Source of the DNA: an uncultured Aquimarina sp.
Lineage (GTDB): Bacteria > Bacteroidota > Bacteroidia > Flavobacteriales > Flavobacteriaceae
Assembly (NCBI GenBank): GCA_947501475.1
Contig: CANMWA010000001.1
Location: 248,001-312,000, forward strand
DNA: 64,000 nt
Reading direction: 5' to 3'
Position 1 is the first letter of the stretch; the number at the start of each line of letters is the position of its first letter. Shown here in pieces: positions 10,330-18,841 of the stretch. The notes under the pieces are model-generated. The model searched no databases and had not been told where the DNA came from. It saw nothing but the letters and a program-made list of their open reading frames with translations. The translations under genes were made by a program, and so were the position numbers.

Positions 10330-11601
10330 ATGAATATTTTAGTACTCGGATCCGGAGGTAGAGAACATACATTTGCCTATAAAATTGCACAAAGTAATCT
10401 TTGTGATACACTATTTGTAGCACCTGGTAATGCAGGTACCGCTGCTATAGCAACCAACGTGCCTATTGCAGTTACCGATTTCACTTCAATTAAAGAACTG
10501 GTACTAAAAGAACATATTAAAATGGTCGTAGTAGGACCAGAAGACCCATTGGTACAAGGGATCAGCGACTATTTTAAAAGTGACAACCAATTAAAAAATG
10601 TGATTGTTATTGGCCCATCAAAAGAAGGAGCTAGACTAGAAGGTAGTAAAGAATATGCCAAAGAGTTTTTGATAAGACATAACATTCCTACAGCTGCTTA
10701 TCAAAGCTTTACAGCTGCCACAGTAGAAGAAGGGAAACAATTCTTAGAGACACTCAATGCACCTTATGTACTCAAAGCCGATGGATTGGCTGCTGGCAAA
10801 GGTGTCTTGATATTACAGGATATCAAAGAAGCCAAAACCGAATTAGAAAACATGCTCACCAATAAAAAATTTGGTGCCGCAAGTGAGAAAGTTGTCATTG
10901 AAGAGTTTCTTGATGGGATCGAACTAAGCGTATTTGTATTGACCGATGGTAAAAATTATGTGACTTTACCTACAGCCAAAGATTATAAACGTATTGGCGA
11001 AGGAGATACAGGCCTTAATACAGGTGGCATGGGAGCTATCTCTCCAGTTCCTTTTGCAGATCATGCATTTATGTCTAAGATCGAAGAACAAATCATCAAA
11101 CCAACAGTAGACGGATTGGCAAAAGAAAATATCGATTATAAGGGCTTTATTTTTATAGGATTGATCAAAGTAGGTAACGACCCAAAAGTCATTGAGTATA
11201 ATGTACGTATGGGGGATCCCGAAACCGAAGCAGTACTCCCTAGAGTACAAACAGATTTGGTAAAACTGTTTCAACATGTGGGAGAACAATCATTAGATAC
11301 TATTACTTTAGATATTGATCAAAGAAGCGCGACTACAGTAATGGCTGTTTCTGGAGGATATCCTGAAGCATACCAAAAAGGAAAAGAAATTACAGGTATT
11401 GATACTGTTTCAGAATCCATAGTATTTCATGCAGGAACAAAACTAGAAGATGGTAAAGTAGTGACAAATGGAGGCCGAGTAATTGCCGTGACATCTTTTG
11501 ATGATGATTTCAGACAAGCACTAAAAAAATCTTATCAAAATATAGAAAAACTACATTTTGATAAGATGTATTATAGAAAAGACCTTGGATTTGATCTTTA
11601 A
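10330..11601 (+). CDS. purD: Phosphoribosylamine--glycine ligase
   Basis: 423 residues, full length for PurD. N-terminal 'ILVLGSGGREHTFAYKIA' is the family signature. The ATP-grasp domain follows, with 'VLKADGLAAGKGVLIL' and 'EYNVRMGDPETEAVLPR' (metal/ATP-binding acidic residues), then the C-terminal GARS C domain 'TVMAVSGGYPEAYQKG'. It makes glycinamide ribonucleotide from phosphoribosylamine, glycine and ATP, step two of purine synthesis, in the cytoplasm. It is not operonic with other pur genes here. In this lineage it commonly sits next to the DUF6341/DUF6427 block, as it does here. Confidence 0.96.
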   Translation: MNILVLGSGGREHTFAYKIAQSNLCDTLFVAPGNAGTAAIATNVPIAVTDFTSIKELVLKEHIKMVVVGPEDPLVQGISDYFKSDNQLKNVIVIGPSKEGARLEGSKEYAKEFLIRHNIPTAAYQSFTAATVEEGKQFLETLNAPYVLKADGLAAGKGVLILQDIKEAKTELENMLTNKKFGAASEKVVIEEFLDGIELSVFVLTDGKNYVTLPTAKDYKRIGEGDTGLNTGGMGAISPVPFADHAFMSKIEEQIIKPTVDGLAKENIDYKGFIFIGLIKVGNDPKVIEYNVRMGDPETEAVLPRVQTDLVKLFQHVGEQSLDTITLDIDQRSATTVMAVSGGYPEAYQKGKEITGIDTVSESIVFHAGTKLEDGKVVTNGGRVIAVTSFDDDFRQALKKSYQNIEKLHFDKMYYRKDLGFDL

Positions 11602-11622
11602 TTCTTAGAATATGAGGATAAG

Positions 11623-11853
11623 TTAATTTAAAAATGAATGCGCCTTGGGATCTCTATCCTCTTCGCCACTGTCATTAAATTTCTTTAACTCTTTCATCCA
11701 GTAGAAAAATGCAACAAAACCGATTGCCATAAACAACCAGTTTATGATATTGGCACCAGTCCAACTTTCTAACTCTAATGCTCTAAGCGCATCAAAAGGA
11801 GCGAATAAAACTTCTACGACAAGAGACTCAATAGCTTCAAAAAAATCTTTCAT
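11623..11853 (-). CDS. DUF6341-family small membrane protein
   Basis: 76 residues. An N-terminal amphipathic region ('FFEAIESLVVEVLFAPFDAL') precedes one membrane segment ('IINWLFMAIGFVAFFYWMKE') and an acidic, charged C-terminal tail. It looks like the conserved flavobacterial DUF6341 family, of unknown function. It is convergent with purD (21 bases between stops) and divergent from the DUF6427 gene. Any role, perhaps at the membrane together with the DUF6427 protein, would be inference from repeated neighbourhood. Confidence 0.72.
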   Translation of the reverse strand: MKDFFEAIESLVVEVLFAPFDALRALELESWTGANIINWLFMAIGFVAFFYWMKELKKFNDSGEEDRDPKAHSFLN

Positions 11854-11978
11854 AATTCAAAATATGATTGGGATTATATAAAGTTTAAAAATAGTATCTA
11901 AAAACTTTTTATAAATTAGTTTTACAATATATCAAAACAATACCTAAATTGTCTAGAGCAAAAATATAAAAAATAGTA

Positions 11979-12899
11979 GTGTTATCAAGCTTTTTTAGTA
12001 AATCAAAACCAATAAACTATATTGTAGTAGCACTGTATATGCTTTTACACTTTTGCATAGCATATTATAAAAGAGGTTTTGAGGTAGAAATTAAATTTAT
12101 AGCAATAGGTATTCTATCAGCTTTATTATTTGTATTACCAATGTTGATGCTTAATTTTATTGCTCAAAAAAATGACCTAACATACAAAGGTACATATACT
12201 ATCCTTTTGTATGCTTTTTTAGCAAGTATATTACCTAATGCATTAACCAATATTAATATTTTATTATCCAATGTATTTGTGCTTTTGGCGTTAAGAAATA
12301 TTTTGCAATTGCAAAATGAAAAACATATCAAAGCCAAACTGTTTAATGCTTCAATTTTTATAGGATTAGCTTCATTGACCTATTTTTGGAGTATTGGATT
12401 TATAATATTAGTATTTTTAGGAGTGTTATATGCCGAGCCCAAAAATTATCGTAATTGGATCATTCCCTTTATAGGCCTTAGTGCGGTCTTTATAGTATCA
12501 AACTGTTTTACACTGCTGTTTTATGATTCATTTTTTTCTATTACAGCCTATTTTCACCCAATATCATCTTCTTTTGAAAACTACCTAATCAAAGATCAGT
12601 TGTTTTCTGTTGGAGTTTTATCGATTTGTATACTCTTTTTTATGGTAATATACCTAATCAAGTTTAAGCGTAAAACAGTCAAAACAAAACCTATTTTAAG
12701 AATGATTGTTGCTTATTTGATAATCGCTCTAGGTGTTGCAGGAATTGCCCCAATAAAAAACACATCCGAACTGTTTTTTGTAGTTACACCATTAGCCATA
12801 ATAGGTACTACTTATCTCGAAATGAGCTTTTATCAATTCGCTAAAGAAATTAATATATGGGTGTTCTTACTAATTCCTTTTACAACACTGTTATTTTGA
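11979..12899 (+). CDS. DUF6427-family integral membrane protein
   Basis: 306 residues, about eight to nine hydrophobic segments. The N-terminus 'MLSSFFSKSKPINYIVVALY' is characteristic of the flavobacterial DUF6427 family. The start is a GTG at 11979, which gives the family N-terminus exactly; there is no better ATG. Function unknown. Its conserved position before DUF4254 and a family 9 glycosyltransferase suggests a part in envelope glycan or lipid handling, which is inference. The 125 bases upstream, shared with the divergent DUF6341 gene, show no clear -7 element. Confidence 0.72.
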   Translation: MLSSFFSKSKPINYIVVALYMLLHFCIAYYKRGFEVEIKFIAIGILSALLFVLPMLMLNFIAQKNDLTYKGTYTILLYAFLASILPNALTNINILLSNVFVLLALRNILQLQNEKHIKAKLFNASIFIGLASLTYFWSIGFIILVFLGVLYAEPKNYRNWIIPFIGLSAVFIVSNCFTLLFYDSFFSITAYFHPISSSFENYLIKDQLFSVGVLSICILFFMVIYLIKFKRKTVKTKPILRMIVAYLIIALGVAGIAPIKNTSELFFVVTPLAIIGTTYLEMSFYQFAKEINIWVFLLIPFTTLLF

Positions 12900-12922
12900 T
12901 AACATACTATTGTAAAATATAA

Positions 12923-12930
12923 TACCTTTG
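12923..12930 (+). promoter_or_regulatory. Candidate -7 element for the DUF4254/GT9 pair
   Basis: TACCTTTG matches TAnnTTTG and ends 25 bases before the DUF4254 ATG. A TTTG at 12895-12898 lies 24 bases upstream and could be the -33 box at slightly long spacing. Confidence 0.5.
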
Positions 12931-12955
12931 TATCTTTTAGAAAATAAAACAAAGC

Positions 12956-13564
12956 ATGTTTACAAATACAGCAAATACCATTTTTAAAGAGGTTATTGAT
13001 ACCTATCACGTGATTGATAGTGTGGATCAAAAATTTTCTAATCCATATGATAGTAAATCACAAGCTATAGAGCATTTATTGTATCGAAAATGTTGGATAG
13101 ATACTGTACAGTGGCATTATGAAGACATTATTAGAGACCCTCAAATTGATCCAGTTGCTGCCTTAAAATTAAAACGACAAATTGATGCCTCTAATCAGGA
13201 CAGAACCGATATGGTAGAGTATATCGATAGTTACTTTTTAGAAAAGTATAATGATGTATCTCCTAAAAACAATGCTACAATCAATACCGAAAGCCCAGCC
13301 TGGGGAGTAGACAGATTATCTATTTTGGCTTTAAAAGTATATCATATGCATGAAGAAACTGTTCGTCAAGGCGCAAGTGATGCTCATAAAGCTGCATGTC
13401 AAGCAAAATTGAATATATTGCTAGAACAACGGGTAGATTTATCTACTGCAATCGATACATTATTAAATGATATCGAAAATGGAGACAAATACATGAAAGT
13501 CTATAAGCAGATGAAAATGTATAATGATGACGAATTAAACCCTGTATTGCGTGGCGAAAAATAA
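12956..13564 (+). CDS. DUF4254 domain-containing protein
   Basis: 202 residues, soluble and rich in helix-forming residues. The stretch 'IEHLLYRKCWIDTVQWHYED' and the following 'QIDASNQDRTDMVEYIDSYF' are the signature of DUF4254, a mainly Bacteroidota family of unknown function. Conserved His, Trp, Glu and Asp residues hint at a metal-binding or catalytic helical bundle, but this is not proven. Its last 14 bases overlap the next gene, a family 9 glycosyltransferase, so the two are translationally coupled and may act together in lipopolysaccharide core synthesis (inference). Confidence 0.85.
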   Translation: MFTNTANTIFKEVIDTYHVIDSVDQKFSNPYDSKSQAIEHLLYRKCWIDTVQWHYEDIIRDPQIDPVAALKLKRQIDASNQDRTDMVEYIDSYFLEKYNDVSPKNNATINTESPAWGVDRLSILALKVYHMHEETVRQGASDAHKAACQAKLNILLEQRVDLSTAIDTLLNDIENGDKYMKVYKQMKMYNDDELNPVLRGEK

Positions 13565-14612
13565 TACCGAGCGATCAAAAAATTTTGAAACGAACGTTCT
13601 GGTAATTCGTCTTTCGGCTATGGGCGATGTGGCAATGACTGTCCCGGTATTACGAACATTTAGAGCTACCTATCCCGATGTAAAGCTTACAGTGCTTACA
13701 CGAAAGTTTTTTGAACCTATATTTTCTGATATAGACAACCTAGAGGTATATCCTGTTGATGTAACAGGAAAACATAAAGGGATTATTGGATTAACAAGAG
13801 TGTTCAATGCTCTTAAAAAATTAGGTGTAGATGTAGTGGCAGATTTACACAATGTATTGCGATCTAATGTTTTGAAAACTATGTTTTCTATTAAAGGAAC
13901 AACAGTTGTTCAGATAGATAAAGGTAGAGCCGAAAAAAAAGCACTTACTAGATCTCAAAATAAAGCATTTAAACAACTTAAAACAACACACCAACGATAT
14001 GCTGATGTTTTTGAAGCACTAGGATATCCTATCAACTTAAATGCACATAAGTTCCCTAAAAAAAAGCCTTTAACTCCTAATATCCTTTCGTTAAGTCAAA
14101 ATTCTACCAAAAAGTGGTTAGGGATAGCTCCTTTTGCACAATATGAAAGTAAAACCTATCCTTTAGAATTAATGGTTGAGGTGATTGAAGAGTTGGATAA
14201 AGGAGATCTTTTCGAGATCTTTCTTTTTGGTGGCGGAAAGCGTGAAATAGATATCCTTAATAACATTAGCAGTAAGTATAATAATGTAATTAATGTTGCT
14301 GGCAAACTCACTTTTGAAGATGAATTAAAATTAATTGGCAACCTAGACGCAATGTTATCTATGGATAGTGGTAATGCTCATCTATCGGCAATGTATGGAG
14401 TACCAACGATCACCTTATGGGGGGTAACACATCCTTTTGCGGGTTTTATGCCATTTGGCCAACCCATGGATCATGCTATTTTACCCAACCTGGCAAAATA
14501 TGACCAAATCCCTACATCAATTTATGGTAACAAAGTACCAACGGGATATGAGAAAGTGATGTATACAATCAAACCAGAAACGGTTGTAGAAGCGATTAAT
14601 AATTTAGCGTAA
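13551..14612 (+). CDS. Glycosyltransferase family 9 (heptosyltransferase-like)
   Basis: 353 residues with the GT-B fold of the ADP-heptose:LPS heptosyltransferase family. N-terminal 'VLVIRLSAMGDVAMTVPVLR' is the classic GT9 start motif. In the C-terminal half 'MLSMDSGNAHLSAMYGVPTI' is the donor-binding 'D-S/T-G-x-x-H' motif, followed by 'TLWGVTHPFAG'. It probably adds a heptose or related sugar to the LPS core at the inner membrane. It overlaps the DUF4254 gene by 14 bases. The acceptor is unknown. Confidence 0.88.
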   Translation: MAKNNTERSKNFETNVLVIRLSAMGDVAMTVPVLRTFRATYPDVKLTVLTRKFFEPIFSDIDNLEVYPVDVTGKHKGIIGLTRVFNALKKLGVDVVADLHNVLRSNVLKTMFSIKGTTVVQIDKGRAEKKALTRSQNKAFKQLKTTHQRYADVFEALGYPINLNAHKFPKKKPLTPNILSLSQNSTKKWLGIAPFAQYESKTYPLELMVEVIEELDKGDLFEIFLFGGGKREIDILNNISSKYNNVINVAGKLTFEDELKLIGNLDAMLSMDSGNAHLSAMYGVPTITLWGVTHPFAGFMPFGQPMDHAILPNLAKYDQIPTSIYGNKVPTGYEKVMYTIKPETVVEAINNLA

Positions 14613-14628
14613 AGATCTTTTCTATCTT

Positions 14629-14690
14629 CCCGAGCGTAGTCGAGGGATATGTTTTATTTATTTGCACCTCGACTACGCTCGGTGTGACAG
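14629..14690. repeat. Imperfect dispersed palindromic repeat with 16-bp stem
   Basis: CCGAGCGTAGTCGAGG (14630-14645) is the exact reverse complement of 14667-14682, with a 21-base loop. It starts 17 bases after the GT9 stop and lies between convergent genes, so it may act as a bidirectional terminator, although there is no T-run. The right part (14671-14690) matches 37260-37279 at 17 of 20 positions, so this is an interspersed repeat family rather than a unique terminator. Confidence 0.7.
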
Positions 14691-14733
14691 TATATAAAAC
14701 TACCCTCTAATTACTAAAAACTACTAACTAATT

Positions 14734-15780
14734 TTAAACATCATCAAAATCAATTTTAACTACATCGCTTGTAGGGTGTGCTTGGCAAGCCAAGATTAGG
14801 CCGTCGGCTATTTCACCATCAGTTAGAATGCTGTTTTTTTCCATTGCTGCGGTGCCTTCGGTAACTTTACAAATACAAGAGCTACATACACCTCCTTGGC
14901 AAGAATAAGGAGCGTCGATATCTTCTTCGAGAGCGGCATCAAGAATCGTCTTTTTTTGATCCATCGCGAAGGTAAATTCTTCATCATCGACAAGAATAGT
15001 AATATTAGTTTTTCCTTCTAGGTTAATATCCAGCTCAGTTTCATCACTACTACTGGTAAACAACTCAAAATGAATAGCATTTTTCTCTATGCCATTTTCA
15101 ACCAAAATTTGGGTAACGGTATTGATCATTTCTTCGGGACCGCAAAGGTAAAAATCAGAAAAAGATACATCCTTAAACTTATTTTTAAGAACATAGTTTA
15201 CTGTTGGTTTTTCAATTCTTCCAAAATGAGCATTTTCTTCTTGACTTCGGCTATATACAAATTCTATAAATAGTCGATCAGGATAATTAGCTTGTAAATC
15301 AAGAAGTTCATCTCTAAAAATGGTTTCTTCTAATGTTTTATTTCCATACACTAATACAAAACGACTATTAGATTCTTCTTCGAGTACAGCTTTGATCATA
15401 CTCATTATAGGTGTAATACCACTTCCTGCAGCAAAAGCGCCATAGGTATTATCAGTATTTGTATGTAGTAAAAATTGCCCTTCGGGAGGGTGAACCTCAA
15501 GAACATCACCTTCTTTTAATTGGGTATTGGCAACGACAGAAAAAGTACCATCTTTTATTTCTTTTACAGCGACTTTTAATTCACCACTTTTGGGTGAACT
15601 ACAAATAGAATATGCTCTACGAATCTCTTTTCCTTCAATGTCGGTCTTAATGGTGATGTATTGCCCAGGAATAAAAGTGTATATATCTTGTAACCCTGCA
15701 GGTACATCAAATGCTATCGAAACAGCTTGAGGTGTTTCGCGAGTAATTTGATGTATAGTAAGTTTATGAAAATCTGACAT
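14734..15780 (-). CDS. PaaE-like flavin/NADPH/2Fe-2S oxidoreductase
   Basis: 348 residues in ferredoxin-reductase order. The FAD domain carries 'RRAYSICSSP' (RxYS motif), the NAD(P) domain 'AAGSGITPIMSMIKAVL', and the C-terminal plant-type 2Fe-2S ferredoxin domain 'CQGGVCSSCICKVTEG' with a further Cys in 'LACQAHP'. This is the architecture of PaaE and related oxygenase reductases, which pass electrons from NADPH to a partner oxygenase or desaturase; no partner lies next to it. The ATG at 15780 is chosen over a TTG 36 bases upstream, because a TAnnTTTG element occupies the space between. Some relatives are labelled ferredoxin-NADP reductase. Confidence 0.88.
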   Translation of the reverse strand: MSDFHKLTIHQITRETPQAVSIAFDVPAGLQDIYTFIPGQYITIKTDIEGKEIRRAYSICSSPKSGELKVAVKEIKDGTFSVVANTQLKEGDVLEVHPPEGQFLLHTNTDNTYGAFAAGSGITPIMSMIKAVLEEESNSRFVLVYGNKTLEETIFRDELLDLQANYPDRLFIEFVYSRSQEENAHFGRIEKPTVNYVLKNKFKDVSFSDFYLCGPEEMINTVTQILVENGIEKNAIHFELFTSSSDETELDINLEGKTNITILVDDEEFTFAMDQKKTILDAALEEDIDAPYSCQGGVCSSCICKVTEGTAAMEKNSILTDGEIADGLILACQAHPTSDVVKIDFDDV

Positions 15781-15795
15781 TGCAATTATTTTTCG

Positions 15796-15803
15796 CAAAA
15801 ATA
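15796..15803 (-). promoter_or_regulatory. Candidate -7 element for the PaaE-like reductase
   Basis: On the minus strand TATTTTTG matches TAnnTTTG, 15 bases upstream of the ATG at 15780. It supports that ATG over the upstream TTG at 15816. Confidence 0.45.
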
Positions 15804-15930
15804 ATAAATGCAGCAAGAGCAGCGAGCTTTTAAGAAAAAATTATCTGAATCTATTTTGTAACAAAAACTCATTTTGGTTTACTAAATAGTATAAGAAGTA
15901 CCATCTCCTTCTCTAAAAATTCCTTTGATT

Positions 15931-17403
15931 ATGATCAAACATTTTATCACCTTACAGTGGAAATCTTTCTGGCGATCAGCCTCTCTAACTTCGGGATTGT
16001 TCATGAAGCTTTTTATGGGGTTTTGGGCGCTTTGGTTAGCTTTTGTTTCTGCAATAGGAGGTGTGGCAGTTTTTAAACTTCTTAAAGATGAACTAAATCT
16101 GGATCCGTTAGAAACCGTAAACAGATTTTTGATCTACTGGTTGGTTTTTGATTTGATATTTAGATATGCACTACAAAAAATGCCCATCATTAATATTAAA
16201 CCATTACTACTACTTCCTTTTAAGAAAAAAAAGATTGTTTCTTTTGCTTTTGGTAAAACAGCGCTTTCTTTTTTTAATGTGATTCATGCTTTCTTTTTTA
16301 TTCCATTTTCTGTGGTACTGATCCAAAATGACTATCCAGTTATTCATGTATTGTTATGGAATGTCGGATTAATTGCAATCATATACAGTACTAATTTTTT
16401 AAATATTATCCTTAACAAAAAGGATAATTTAATCTTTATCATTGGTGGTGTTTTGGCAATTTTTGCTGGGTTACATTACTTTGGTTATTTTGATGTAACA
16501 CTATATACTGGACCATTTTTTCAAGCATTGTATGAGGTGCCGATGTTCATATTGATCCCAATAGCGATACTAATAGTTTTATTAGTAATCTCTTTCAGGT
16601 CTTTTGTAAGAGATTTATATCTAGATGCTGGTTTGGTTACCAAATCCAAAGAAATTAAAACAGAAAACCTGGATTGGTTAGATCGGTTTGGCAAAACCGC
16701 TACGTTTCTTAAAAACGACATAAAATTGATTAAAAGAAACAAAAGAGCAAGATCAACAGTTTTAGTTAGTTTTTTATTTCTTTTTTATGGGTTATTATTT
16801 TTTACAGGTGCCATAGAGAGTTATGACAAACCCATCTGGAAAATGTTTGCAGCCATTTTTGTTACTGGTGGATTTCTCTTAAGTTTTGGGCAATTTGTAC
16901 CCAGCTGGGATAGTTCATATTATCCACTTATGATGAGTCAAAATATTAGATATAAAGAATATCTATCTTCAAAATGGTGGCTGATGGTGATTGCTACTTT
17001 GATTGCTACAGTATTAGCATCAGGGTATCTATATTTTGGTTGGGATGTGTACTTGGCAATTATAGTTGCGGCTATCTATAATATCGGAGTAAACTCACAT
17101 GTAGTACTATGGGCGGGAGCCTATGTAAAAACACCAATTGATCTTACTAGTAACAAAAAGGCATTTGGAGATAAACAAGCATTTAATACCAAAACATTAT
17201 TATTATCATTACCAAAAATGGCATTACCAATGGGCCTTTATGCTATTGGGCATTATACCTATGGTCCTTATGCAGGGTACGCATTGGTAACGATAGTTGG
17301 TTTTGCAGGTTTTGCCTTTAAAGATGCTGTTTTTAGTAAAATCGAAAGCATCTATAGAACAGAAAAATACAAAACCATAGCGGCTTACAAACAAAAAAAC
17401 TAA
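15931..17403 (+). CDS. DUF5687-family ABC transporter permease
   Basis: 490 residues with about ten to twelve membrane segments and a soluble loop at ~220-250. N-terminal 'MIKHFITLQWKSFWRSAS' is typical of the Bacteroidota DUF5687 family, membrane subunits found beside an ABC ATPase. The next gene, 5 bases downstream, encodes that ATPase, so the pair probably forms an exporter or membrane-remodelling ABC complex. The substrate is unknown. The ATG at 15931 is preferred to a TTG two codons upstream. I see no -7 consensus in front of it. Confidence 0.78.
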   Translation: MIKHFITLQWKSFWRSASLTSGLFMKLFMGFWALWLAFVSAIGGVAVFKLLKDELNLDPLETVNRFLIYWLVFDLIFRYALQKMPIINIKPLLLLPFKKKKIVSFAFGKTALSFFNVIHAFFFIPFSVVLIQNDYPVIHVLLWNVGLIAIIYSTNFLNIILNKKDNLIFIIGGVLAIFAGLHYFGYFDVTLYTGPFFQALYEVPMFILIPIAILIVLLVISFRSFVRDLYLDAGLVTKSKEIKTENLDWLDRFGKTATFLKNDIKLIKRNKRARSTVLVSFLFLFYGLLFFTGAIESYDKPIWKMFAAIFVTGGFLLSFGQFVPSWDSSYYPLMMSQNIRYKEYLSSKWWLMVIATLIATVLASGYLYFGWDVYLAIIVAAIYNIGVNSHVVLWAGAYVKTPIDLTSNKKAFGDKQAFNTKTLLLSLPKMALPMGLYAIGHYTYGPYAGYALVTIVGFAGFAFKDAVFSKIESIYRTEKYKTIAAYKQKN

Positions 17404-17408
17404 GAATA

Positions 17409-18104
17409 ATGATAACAATACATAGTCTTACTAAAACATATACGGGCAATACAGTTTTAAACATTGAGAATCTTGAAATCCAAAAAGGAAATAGTTTTGG
17501 GTTAGTGGGAAATAATGGAGCCGGAAAAACGACTTTGTTTAGTACTTTGCTCGACCTTATACAGCCCACAACTGGATATATTGAAAGCATGGGCATAAAA
17601 GTTAATGAAAGCGAAGATTGGAAAGCAATAACTTCTGCTTTTATCGATGAAACCTTTTTGATCGGTTACCTCACCGCCGAAGAGTACTTTTATTTTATAG
17701 GTGAACTTCGTGGGCAAAATAAAGCAGATGTAGATACCTTACTTGCAGAATTTGAAGACTTTTTTCATGGAGAAATTTTAGGCCAAAAAAAATACTTAAG
17801 AGACCTTTCTAAAGGAAATCAAAAAAAAGTAGGCATTATAGCGGCATTAATTGGTAACCCAGAAGTCATTATTCTTGATGAACCCTTTGCTAATTTGGAC
17901 CCAACCACACAAATACGTTTAAAAAAGATCATTAAAGAATTGTCTGTAAACCCAGAAGTTACTGTTTTAGTATCTAGTCATGATCTAATGCATGTTACCG
18001 AAGTTTGTGAACGTATTGTAGTATTAGATAAAGGCGAAGTGGTAAAAGATTTGGCAACATCTGAAGCAACCTTAAAAGAACTAGAAGAACATTTCAACAA
18101 ATAA
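17409..18104 (+). CDS. ABC transporter ATP-binding protein
   Basis: 231 residues, one nucleotide-binding domain. Walker A is 'GNNGAGKTTL', the signature is 'LSKGNQKKVGI' (LSxGxxxx variant), Walker B with catalytic Glu is 'VIILDEPFANLDP', and the switch His is in 'LVSSHDLMH'. It hydrolyses ATP to power the adjacent DUF5687 permease at the inner membrane. The LSKGNQKK form of the signature is common in exporters of the ABC-2/CcmA/NatA group. A strong terminator follows 31 bases after the stop, closing a two-gene operon. Confidence 0.93.
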   Translation: MITIHSLTKTYTGNTVLNIENLEIQKGNSFGLVGNNGAGKTTLFSTLLDLIQPTTGYIESMGIKVNESEDWKAITSAFIDETFLIGYLTAEEYFYFIGELRGQNKADVDTLLAEFEDFFHGEILGQKKYLRDLSKGNQKKVGIIAALIGNPEVIILDEPFANLDPTTQIRLKKIIKELSVNPEVTVLVSSHDLMHVTEVCERIVVLDKGEVVKDLATSEATLKELEEHFNK

Positions 18105-18135
18105 TATTAAGCAAAGAAGTTTGGGAATTTAATAA

Positions 18136-18169
18136 AACATCACTGTATTGATATGGTGGTGTTTTTTTT
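18136..18169 (+). terminator. Intrinsic terminator of the ABC operon
   Basis: AACATCAC (18136-18143) pairs with GTGGTGTT (18156-18163) with one G-T pair, followed by a run of eight T at 18162-18169. Confidence 0.8.
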
Positions 18170-18198
18170 GTCCAAGAATACCGGTTTTATAAATTTTT

Positions 18199-18753
18199 TT
18201 AAAAGAAAAAACCAGAAACATTCGTTTTTAAAAACCGAAGAGCCTTACTAATATGAACCTCTACTGTTTTAGTCGAAATTCCTAAAATTTCAGCAATCTC
18301 TTTATGTTTCTTTTGCTCTAGACGGCTTAGTTTAAAAACTTCTCTACATTTTTTTGGGAGCTGTTCAATAGCGTTTTCAAGCTTGTTCCAATTTGCTTCA
18401 CTTTGATCTTCTTGCTGATCATACATTTCAAAAAGAGTTTGCCATTTTAACTCATCGATAGCATCATATTCTTTTTTCTGTTGACGTAGATGCATCAAAA
18501 ATTCATTATGACAGGAACGAAAAAGATAATTTTTTAATGAAGTTGTGATCTTTAATGAAGATTTTTTCTCCCAAAGGCGTAACATGACATTTTGAACTAG
18601 ATCTTCAGAAAGCTTGCGATCTCCAGATAGTTTATAAACGTAGTTATACAACCACTTATAGTATTGGTTAAAAAGGATTTTGTAGCTTTTTTGATTCCCG
18701 TCTTTTAATCCTTTTACAAGGGATTTTTCTATGTCAGAATAATTGCTTTTCAT
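18199..18753 (-). CDS. ECF-type RNA polymerase sigma factor (FecI-like)
   Basis: 184 residues. Sigma region 2 is at ~20-90, with 'LFNQYYKWLYNYVYKLSG' and 'AEDLVQ'-like 'SEDLVQNVMLRLWEKK'. Region 4 is at ~120-175, with the helix-turn-helix 'HKEIAEILGISTKTVEVHIS'. Bacteroidota FecI-like sigma factors are held by a FecR anti-sigma factor and released when a TonB receptor with an STN domain binds its ligand. Both partners are encoded next door, but divergently. The ATG at 18753 is chosen over a TTG at 18771 because the TTG lies inside a -7-like element. Confidence 0.92.
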   Translation of the reverse strand: MKSNYSDIEKSLVKGLKDGNQKSYKILFNQYYKWLYNYVYKLSGDRKLSEDLVQNVMLRLWEKKSSLKITTSLKNYLFRSCHNEFLMHLRQQKKEYDAIDELKWQTLFEMYDQQEDQSEANWNKLENAIEQLPKKCREVFKLSRLEQKKHKEIAEILGISTKTVEVHISKALRFLKTNVSGFFF

Positions 18754-18768
18754 GATAAAAACCACTTG

Positions 18769-18776
18769 CAAAATTA
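18769..18776 (-). promoter_or_regulatory. Candidate -7 element for the ECF sigma gene
   Basis: TAATTTTG on the minus strand fits TAnnTTTG, 15 bases upstream of the ATG at 18753. It sits in the 88-base divergent region shared with fecR, where autoregulation would be expected. Confidence 0.42.
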
Positions 18777-18841
18777 TAAAAATTAAAACAAAGTAAGGGA
18801 TTAATAAGATTTCTGCATCATATATATAGAAAAAAGACAGA

